A DNA stretch of 64,000 bases from Gari tellinella (Eukaryota > Mollusca > Bivalvia > Cardiida > Psammobiidae), in contig OV277866.1 in NCBI GenBank assembly GCA_922989275.2, positions 29,343,246-29,407,245 of the forward strand, in the 5' to 3' direction. Position 1 is the stretch's first letter, and every line of letters begins with the position of its first letter. Below, in pieces: positions 56,938-64,000 of the stretch. The position numbers and the translations under genes were made by a program. Under the pieces are notes generated by a model. That model was not told the DNA's origin and did no database searches. It worked only from the letters and a program-made list of their open reading frames with translations.

Positions 56938-56950
56938 CTTCTCTTAACAA

Positions 56951-57202
56951 ATAACCCACTACCCCATAAATACGCCTTTTTACACCTTTCAATTATTCAT
57001 ACTCTGAAGAAAATAGTTGCAATTTATACAGTTATGAATAAGCACCATAGAACATATTTTCTATAACCTAGCAGATTGTAGCTTAAAGCAGGCTGAAAGT
57101 AAAGCAGAATGTGCCTTAGGACACATGCTGCTTTATTTTCAACCTGCTTTAAGTGATCACCTATCTTTAATACTAGAAATAGGCTATGGAGTAATGGGTT
57201 AA
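56951..57202 (-). mobile_element. Family A MITE in the presumed 3' UTR
   Basis: ATAACCCACTACCCCATAAA begins 14 nt after the stop codon; right end GGAGTAATGGGTTAA. Confidence 0.72.
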
Positions 57203-57442
57203 ACTATTACAGATAGGTGATATATTGTGGTGATAGTCTTATAAGATAGTAAACATGCTTTATAACAACCACTAAATATAAGGCTTAATGATTGTTTAAA
57301 AGACAGGTGAAAACTTATAGTAAGGTGAGATTAAAACAGAATTTGCACTATTGCCTATGGAGTAAAAGTTAGTCTGTTACCTACCTTTAAATAACCACAA
57401 AAAGGCTCAATTTGAATGTTGTTTTTGAGATATCACTGTAAT

Positions 57443-57695
57443 TTAACCCGTTACCTCATAGCCTGTTTCTGCTGATAAAGATATGTATGACCACTTAAAG
57501 CAGGTTGCAAGTAAAGCAGAAAGTGTGTTAAAGCACATTCTGCTTTACTTTCAGTCTACTTTAAGCTACCATTTGAAAAATATAGAAACTATTTGTAATG
57601 ATGCTTATTGATGACTGTATCAATTGGAACTATATTTTTCTGTGTAAGAATAAACTAAATGCGCTAAAATGTGTATCTGTGGAGTAAAGGGTTAA
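57443..57695 (+). mobile_element. Family A MITE with AATAAA in sense orientation
   Basis: TTAACCCGTTACCTCATAGC to GGAGTAAAGGGTTAA. AGAATAAACTAAATG at 57647-57661 provides the first AATAAA after the stop codon that I found. A decayed family C remnant lies at 57255-57440. Confidence 0.68.
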
Positions 57696-57903
57696 AAAGG
57701 GAAACTTGGTTTAGGAAGAGAAGGCTCAACACTAATCAGAGCACTGTAAGGAAACATATCAAACATTATTTTCCAAATTGTTGTCACAAAATTAATGTTA
57801 TTTAATATTTTATTTTATATTTCACACAATTGTCTTTCTGAGTTTGTTTTAAATTTTGCTTTAACATGACATACAAGTTGTTTAAACTATATTAAACAGT
57901 CAC

Positions 57904-58119
57904 TTAACCCTTAACTCAACAACCTGTTTGTTTCTAGTATTGAAGACAATTGACCTCTTAAAGCAGGTTGAAAATAAAGCAGATTGTGCCTGCTTTAAGC
58001 TACCATCTGTTAGAATACACAAAGTATATTTCTTATGATTCATATTAGTGACTGTGTTTTGTTCAGTGGAGGATTTAATTAAATATGTTTAAATATGTAG
58101 CTGTGGAGTAAAGGGTTAA
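57904..58119 (+). mobile_element. Family A MITE with loop deletion
   Basis: TTAACCCTTAACTCAACAAC to GGAGTAAAGGGTTAA; the stem is shortened to GATTGTGCCTGCTTTAAGC. Confidence 0.66.
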
Positions 58120-58145
58120 GGTATGCTGTTACTGTGTATGGATTC

Positions 58146-58348
58146 AGGGCTGCCATTTCTTGGGATTTTCCCGAAATCTTCAGCTTTTTTCCTAGCAGAT
58201 TTTTGCTTAAAGCAGGCTGAGAGTAAAGCAGAATGCGCCATAAGGCGCATTCTGCTTTACTTTCAATTTGCTTTAGGTCATATCACTTGAAAAATAAGAA
58301 AATTTGGAAATCTTAGGATTTTTCATGATCAACTTATGGCAGCCCTGT
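58146..58348. mobile_element. CAGGGCTGCC element with AAAGCAGG hairpin core
   Basis: CAGGGCTGCCATTTCTTGGG to AACTTATGGCAGCCCTG, flanked by TGGATT on both sides. The centre is the family A-type hairpin with loop GCGCCATAAGGCGC. Confidence 0.72.
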
Positions 58349-58619
58349 GGATTAGCCTAGAGCATTGCTCAGTTCCATCTAGATCTCAAAGTGATCAGAA
58401 TTCCAAACAACTGTTAAATCTCAGTAAGGCAACCATTTAAGGAAAAAAGGTGCATGGTCAGTTTTCATTAAACCCCTTTTGACACCTTTATGCATCCTTT
58501 GAGGCAGTGTACCGGTGTAGAGTGCACTTGTCCTATGCTCTAGGAGGTATCTGATCAGGGTTTGCATCGTTTGCATAATTTGTCATATTGTAAAAACCAT
58601 CCCTACATGGACAAAAATG

Positions 58620-58900
58620 GACTACACTTAACTCATTATCTCCTGAAACTTCCAATGGACAATTCCAGTTTGTAATAAATGCTGGTCCATTTTAGACAAA
58701 ATGCCAAACAGTGAAGTCCTTGATCATAGGGCTCCTGCAGGAGCCCTCTGATCAGGACTTCACCTTTTGTGTAGGACAAGTGTACTCTTCACAGGTACAC
58801 ATTTTGTATATATACATTTTTTTTATATATGCTCCACTAGGGTTCAATGAGTTATCGGAAACTGGAATTGTTCATTTGAAGTTCCAGGGTTGAATGAATT
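58620..58900 (+). mobile_element. Family B MITE
   Basis: TTAACTCATTATCTCCTGAA start, hairpin CCTTGATCATAGGGCTCCTG, then CTCCACTAGGGTTCAATGAG. A degenerate copy precedes it at 58470-58620. The hairpin repeat at 59007-59130 matches the one at 3400. Confidence 0.62.
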
Positions 58901-59204
58901 AATTGTGATTGAAGCTTAAGTCTTTTAAGTAAATCTTGTGTGTTATTCTGTTCCATTGTGGATCTTTTTAGTTACCCAAACATGAACAAATCTACATAGA
59001 ATTATTGGTAGTTTAATAAATACTGCTCTCAATTAGCAAACAGATAAGACCCTGATCAGAGAGCTCCTAAAGGAGACCTCTGAACTTGGTCTACACTGTT
59101 TGCAAATGTAATGAGTATATTTTCAACAGGTCTGTGGTGAACCAGACAGAGTTAATGCAGAACAGCAGTATTGTAGGAAGCTCCTATTAGAGATTTCTGT
59201 ATTA

Positions 59205-59408
59205 CAGTAGAACCTCTCTATTACGACCTCTAAGTTGAGTCCAATATTAGTCTTTTAAGACAGGTGACTGCTTAAAGTAATGTGACAGTGAACAGAAAGC
59301 TCCTACAGGAGCTTTCTGTTTCACTTTCACGTTGCTTTAAGCTGTCACCTGTCCTTCATACGGACAATTAGCCTTCATTTTAGTGGCTGTAATAGAGAGG
59401 TTCTACTG
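59205..59408. mobile_element. Family C MITE with TA target duplication
   Basis: CAGTAGAACCTCTCTATTAC to AATAGAGAGGTTCTACTG; loop CTCCTACAGGAG. Both termini carry the same CAGTAGAACC variant, so the ends changed together. Confidence 0.75.
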
Positions 59409-59842
59409 TACTTTTAAAGTTGTCTTGCCTTAAGCATCAAGGATTTTTAGATATCTTATGAAATCCCAAGGTTTAACTTGTAAGAGTATTTAGTTATTGA
59501 CTTTCAATGCTTTGAGTGCTGGGTAATTTTTTTCTGCATCTAATGTCTTCTACTGTTCTAAAAATACATTTTTCAACATTTCTTTTCAAAAACAGGGTCA
59601 GAGTGTAAAACAGTTTGAATCCTGATGAGAGGCGGTGTTGTGCAGCATGTCATCATGAGCCAAGCTGTTTGCAAAAGTTATCATGATTTCACGGCTGGCT
59701 TGCTAAGAATTGATATATTAACTGCTCTATATTACTGACTTTCCAAATCATTGATTTGCTTCACTGATACAAGATAGGCCTTCATGTAACACACCTATTT
59801 CAAGTTCAACACTCACTAGATTATAACTAAAGTAAAGAAGTA

Positions 59843-60046
59843 TAGTAAAACCTCTATTTTATGACCACAAACATGAAGGCTAAATGATTGTAAACAAGAC
59901 AGGTGACAGCTTAAAGCAAAGTGACAGGAAAACAGAAAGCTCCTTCAGGAGCTTTCTGTTTTACTGTCACATTGATTTTAGCTCTCACCTGTCTTAACAT
60001 CTAATAATTAACGCAAATTAGTGGTCATAATGGAGAGGTTCTACTG
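59843..60046. mobile_element. Family C MITE
   Basis: TAGTAAAACCTCTATTTTAT to AATGGAGAGGTTCTACTG; loop CTCCTTCAGGAG. 59409-59842 contains only a decayed GTTTGAATCCTGATGAGAGG hairpin (59605-59672). Confidence 0.68.
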
Positions 60047-60082
60047 TACAACTATCATTGATTGAGATTTTATGGTGCTAAA

Positions 60083-60275
60083 CAGGGCTCCAGATAAGAG
60101 GGAGTAAACTTAACGAGTCCAACATTTTCTCAATTATTTCAGCACCAAATCCTATGATGTTACAACTCATTAGAATCGTCTCTTCGAGACGATTCTAATG
60201 AGTAGTGACACCATAGGGTTTAACGCAAAAATAAAGATTTTAGTTTTTGAAATACCCTCCTTATCTGAAGCTCTG
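60083..60275. mobile_element. CAGGGCTCC-type MITE with 8-bp target duplication
   Basis: CAGGGCTCCAGATAAGAGGG to CTTATCTGAAGCTCTG; GTGCTAAA is present on both sides (60075-60082, 60276-60283). Stem around CGTCTCTTCGAGACG. Confidence 0.76.
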
Positions 60276-60283
60276 GTGCTAAA

Positions 60284-60861
60284 CATGTGTTCATATTTCT
60301 GCGTTGGTCATGAAATAATGTTTGATGCGGGGCAAATCCCAAATATTCAATTAATCCATTTACACATCTTTTATGCCTATACTTTATTTCCTCCTCTGAA
60401 GAAAATAGCTCCAATTTATAGCCATTAATATATTTTGTGGGGAATATTTTCTTTATTCAAGCTGTGTTTGCACTTCGGTGTAGAAAAGATTTAATCTTAT
60501 TAATAAACTGTGACATTCTATAGCTCCACTAAATACCGGATACATGTAGAGAATTGTTATGTTGTTTTATACTTTGTTATTGCTCTGCAACCATCTAGAT
60601 TACTGTAAAATTTCTAAAAATTGGACATCCTGTGTAACTATAGTAATTATCTTAAAATTGGAACTAATTGCTTTTATCACACATTAATTTGTCTAAAAGG
60701 TGCAAACTGAATGGCAAACAGTGTAGATCCTGATCAGACTGCTCCTTCAGGAGCAGTCTGATCAGGGTCCACACTGTTTGCTCAGGCCTGTCTGTCCCAG
60801 TACGTCATTACGGTATTCAGGTATGTGGAATTGTTTTTATAAACTTATCCATCTATATGTA
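60284..60861. other. Non-coding stretch with MITE left end and one hairpin
   Basis: 60345-60460 is a family A left end without hairpin. 60715-60782 is a near-perfect stem CAAACAGTGTAGATCCTGAT with complement around CTCCTTCAGGAG. The overlapping frames at 60198-60428 and 60220-60414 are not credible genes. Confidence 0.45.
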
Positions 60862-60991
60862 CAGTGTTCCCTCTCTACCACGGCCCTCCCAGCAACGACT
60901 CCCTCCTAACAACGACCCTTGTCGCTGTTCCCTAAACAGAACAAGTATGTCCAACCTATTTGACTTGACTTGACTTGACTTGATCCTGAGT

Positions 60992-61740
60992 TTATTTTTC
61001 AACTGCTGCGGGTGTCCCAGAAACTGGGGTAGGCAGCAGGTGGCTAGAGTGTCTAACACCCCGTCTCCACGCTTCTCTATCCTGTGGATCTATGCCTGCA
61101 AGGCTGCAGATGTTCAGGTCAGCCCTTACACAGTCTGACCAAGACTTTCTTGGTCTCCCTCTACCTCTGGAGCCTGGAATGGCCATACTCATGACTGAGT
61201 TGGTGCATGAAGAGGCACGAGCGACATGTCCATACCATCTAAGACGCTTGGTTCTCAGAGCTGCTGTCACTTCCTGTATCCCCAATCTTGTGTGCAGTGT
61301 ATCTATGTGGACCTCATCATTGGGTTTAACGCCACAGATCCAGCGTATCATAGACCTGTCGTTCCTACGGAGCCGCTGTAGGTCCGGGGCAGAGGGTGCC
61401 CAGGTTTCACTTCCATGTAGCATGGCGGAGCGGACACAAGCGTTGTACACGTTACCACGGGTCTTATGAGAGACATGCTTGGACGTAAGAATTGGCAGGA
61501 GCTTCTTAAACTTCCCCCAAGCAGTGCAGCATCGGGTGATGATGGCAAGCTCGCAGCCTCCTCCAGCACATAGCATGTCGCCCAGGTAGCAGAAGCTTGC
61601 ATCGACATCAAGTTGAGTACCATCAATAACTACCTGGGTGACTGGTCTTCCATCAATCGGCCGAGCCTGGTCACGGCATCTTGGACATACATAGTCCGGA
61701 CTGATGGTGAGCCTTCCTTTGATGGCCACTGCACTTCTTG
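60992..61740 (-). pseudogene. C-terminal part of the LINE ORF2 after a frameshift
   Basis: From about AIKGRLTISPDYVCPRCRDQ the frame continues the zinc-cluster (CPRC) and then YLGDMLCAGGGCELAIITRC, ACVRSAMLHGSETWAPS, DRSMIRWICGVKP and LRTKRLRWYGHVARAS, a thumb/C-terminal pattern common to invertebrate LINE ORF2 proteins. It stops at 60992. The first ~22 residues of the longer frame are out-of-frame translation of the RT part. Confidence 0.85.
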
Positions 61741-62672
61741 TGCAACCACATTTTGCACTGGGAACACTCAATCGAGTTGACTCCAACTCCACCTCTACAC
61801 ACTGCACAGGGAAATGCCCCTGAGTCTCGAAGAAGATTCAGTCCAGGACCAGAGATCATGAGCTTGGTCTTCTTCATGTTGACTCTCAGTCCCCTACATT
61901 CCATCCCGTCCTTCCACGCCTTTAGTTTTGCTACACACTCCTCCAGCGAGTCCGCCATCACAGCAAGGTCATCTGCGTACAGAAGTTCCCATGGGACACC
62001 GGTGCGAAACTCGCGGGACAGAGCTTCCAGCACTAGGATGAAAAGCAGGGGGCTGAGGACAGATCCCTGATGCACACCAACTCCAACTCCAAACTCCTCG
62101 CTGTACTGCCCATTCACACGTACACGGCTCCTAGTGTCTGTGTACATTCCCTGGATGGCACGCACAGCCCATTCCTCAACTCCAAGACTCCTCAAAGCCC
62201 ACCAGATGACTTTCCTGGGCACTCTATCAAAAGCCTTCTCCAGGTCGACAAAGGCTAAATACAGTGGCTTGTTTGCGGCGATATACTTCTCCTGAAGCTG
62301 GCGTATGATGAAGATTGCATCGGTAGTGCCTCTTCCAGGAACAAAGCCAAACTGCATTGAGTCAATGTCGACCATCTCACGCACAAAGGTGTCCAATACC
62401 CGCTCCAGTAACTTCATCGTCTGGTCTGTGAGTTTGAGCCCACGGTAGTTCCCTCTGTCGAGAGCCTCCCCTTTGCCCTTGTAGAGGTTCAGGATGTAAC
62501 TCTCCTCCCAGTCCTTGGGTATCACTCCATTGCTGAAGACTGTCTCAGCCAGCTGTCTTAACATCTCGATCCCCTCCTCCCCAGCTGCTTTCATCATCTC
62601 GGCAATGACTCCTGAAGGGCCAGCGGCTTTTCCACATTTCATCTTGCCGAGAGCCTTGCGCATCAAATCCAA
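61671..62672 (-). pseudogene. Reverse transcriptase part of a truncated LINE ORF2
   Basis: 333 residues. AGPSGVIAEMMKAAG starts the conserved RT block; FGFVPGRGTTDAIFIIRQLQ, LAFVDLEKAFDRVPR, HQGSVLSPLLFILVLEALS and LLYADDLAVMADS are the canonical motifs, with the YADD catalytic box at about 61970. The frame stays open upstream to ~62698, where truncation occurs. Near the end (CAVCRGGVGVNSIECSQCKM...WLHKKCS) a zinc-binding cluster begins and is cut by a frameshift: the remainder is in another - strand frame. Not a host gene. Confidence 0.88.
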
Positions 62673-62919
62673 GGTGATTGGTGGGGGAGGGCAATATCGT
62701 CTGCTTAAATATGTCGTCTGCTATTTTTCTCAAAATTACATAATGAACATCTTGACAGAAAAAACTTAATGACGAGTGAAAAACAGCTTGAATCCAGATC
62801 AGATCTGGATTCAAGCTGTTTGTAAATGTAAACCAATTTCCCTCCCTATAACAACTCCCTCCGAACAACGCACACAATTTGTGTCTCCCATTGGATGTCG
62901 TTCTAGAGAGGGAAAGCTG

Positions 62920-63317
62920 TACCTTCTTTTCCAAAGAGTGTCAATTTCAGAGAAGTTTTACTGTATCTATGTTTCATGCATTTTTGTGCATTTCATGTTA
63001 TTATTTGTTGGTTTATATTTTATTTATTTGTTATTAGTGTTTTCTTCCTTTCAACAAAGTGCTCAAACATAGGGAATGGTTTGTATAAGGAATTGAATTG
63101 AATTGAATATTCTGTTAGATGTACAATGTATATTTTATAGTAGTATAAGATGTACAGGGTAAAATTATGATAGTGTTAAATGCATGGTGTTACCAGTAGG
63201 TATATGATCAGTCTTGTATGATAACTGCACCATATTGGTGAACTGTGATAACCTAGCTAGCAAATATAAACTAATAACTCGCCATAATATAGCAATATCA
63301 TTACCTTCCCTTTTTAC
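62920..63317. other. Non-coding stretch with an (ATTGA)n remnant
   Basis: GGAATTGAATTGAATTGAAT at 63089-63108, after TGGTTTGTATAA, looks like the tail of another truncated retroelement. Nothing else recognised. Confidence 0.4.
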
Positions 63318-63345
63318 CCCTTCAGTGCCATAATGTCATCAATTT

Positions 63346-63904
63346 TAACCCATTACTTCATAGTCTGTTTCTAGTTTTGAAGACGGTCGAACACTTAAAG
63401 CAGGTTGAAAGTAAAGCAGAATGCGCCTTAAGGCGCATTCTGCTTTACTTTCAGCCTGCTTTAAGCTTCCGTCTGCTTGGATATAGAAAATATTTCTTAT
63501 GGTACATATTCTTCACTGTATAAATTGAAACTATTTTCTTCAATGGAGGAATAAAAAAAAAGGGTGAAAAGGCGTATTTATGGGGTAATGCACAGGTACT
63601 TGACACATACTTTATTATCTATTATATCTCTTGTGGTATCCTCGGGAAATGATTAATTTATCAATATCTACTTTTTATTTCATCAAATTCCGTCAAATAA
63701 CGCCACAGTATGTGAATTATAACGAAAATAAGCATCAAAAAGTTTTATGTCTATTTTAGCATCAGTTTAAGTGGATAGTAAAGACTAGGTGTCGAATTGC
63801 ACTGTTTACCTTGTATCTATAATAGAAGTGGGGGGGGGGGGGGGGGGGGGGGGGTGTTAATAGATAATAAAGTATGTGTCAAGTACCTGTGGGGTAATGG
63901 GTTA
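63346..63904 (+). mobile_element. Family A MITE, middle layer
   Basis: TTAACCCATTACTTCATAGT, hairpin with perfect GCGCCTTAAGGCGC, right end GGGGTAATG|GGTTA interrupted at 63590. Confidence 0.75.
63591..63891. mobile_element. hAT-like MITE, innermost layer, 8-bp target duplication
   Basis: CACAGGTACTTGACACATAC and its complement at the right are long inverted ends. GGGTAATG is present at 63583-63590 and 63892-63899. A run of ~26 G lies near the right arm (63829-63854). Confidence 0.8.
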
Positions 63905-64000
63905 TACAATTATTGTCAGCATTAACGGCATCTGATCAGGATCCATACTGTTTGCAAATATCTATCATACTCGGGGTATTTAGGCAGTGGAGGGGTTAGT

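Larger units (their letters stand above)
60958..62698 (-). mobile_element. 5'-truncated non-LTR retrotransposon (LINE)
   Basis: On the - strand it runs from the middle of ORF2 (PPPPITLDLMRKALGKMKCG) to a (TCAAG)n tail at 60958-60980. The reverse transcriptase is present from the finger/palm motifs on; the endonuclease and ORF1 are missing. Pentanucleotide tails occur in several LINE clades; I cannot assign the clade. Confidence 0.85.
60862..62919. mobile_element. Possible TIR element hosting the LINE
   Basis: CAGTGTTCCCTCTCTACCAC at the left and CGTTCTAGAGAGGGAAAGCTG at the right look like diverged inverted ends. The CTCCCTCC...AACAACG blocks match inside both. The LINE fills most of the interval. 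Confidence 0.42.
63318..63999. mobile_element. Family F element, outermost layer of a three-layer nest
   Basis: CCCCTTCAGTGCCATAATGT at the left and GGCAGTGGAGGGGTTAG at the right edge are its inverted ends. Its own body (CATCTGATCAGGATCCATAC) resumes after the inner MITE at 63905. Confidence 0.68.

Noticed and set aside
10751..56053. Orientation bias of AATAAA-bearing MITEs in introns
   Set aside because: Counting by eye, both orientations are about equally common along the gene, so selection against sense poly(A) signals is not supported.
56282..56536. Antisense open frame opposite exon 30
   Set aside because: Shadow of the coding strand in a low-complexity exon.
61092..62258. Three + strand open frames of 62-125 codons
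   Set aside because: They are antisense shadows of the LINE ORF2.

Overview
The window is a stretch of animal genome, most probably from a bivalve mollusc. It is AT-rich, has one gene broken into many short exons with canonical GT/AG introns, and is packed with interspersed repeats. The bivalve guess rests on repeats of the 'TTTTAGCTCACC' tandem-core (Helitron/pearl-like) type, tRNA-headed SINEs with pentanucleotide tails, and hundreds of short palindromic MITE segments. The species is not determined.

One protein-coding gene runs on the + strand from about 13.35 kb to 56.94 kb. I reconstructed 30 exons by hand. Every junction keeps phase, and the exons sum to 5,325 nt, that is 1,774 codons plus a stop. 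The predicted product has an N-terminal helical region, a 377-residue Ser/Pro-rich linker encoded by one large exon, a segment resembling the MUN/MHD region of the Munc13 family, a DEP domain split over two exons, and a Ser/Thr/Pro-rich tail. I see no C2 domain, which would be unusual for a Munc13 relative. Upstream exons outside the window cannot be excluded.

Region by region: 1-13.3 kb holds no recognisable gene, only MITEs, two tRNA-headed composite elements, a SINE and a 941-bp fold-back element with an exact 8-bp target duplication. 13.3-17.2 kb is the first intron, filled by three tandem-core elements. 17.2-56.9 kb is the gene body, whose introns are mostly MITEs, many nested. Several exons have been partly duplicated into the neighbouring intron: the start of exon 20, the end of exon 21, the polypyrimidine tract of exon 22, and the second DEP exon. 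57-64 kb is downstream DNA with more MITEs, a 5'-truncated LINE on the - strand (60.96-62.70 kb) and a three-layer nest of elements at the end of the window.

The most unusual signal is in the MITEs. A few hairpin cores recur inside elements whose terminal repeats and target-site duplications differ (TTAA, TA, 6-bp). Their stem arms change together from copy to copy. The TTAA at or next to the hairpin centre is repeatedly the site into which another element has inserted. All family assignments are by eye; no database search was possible.
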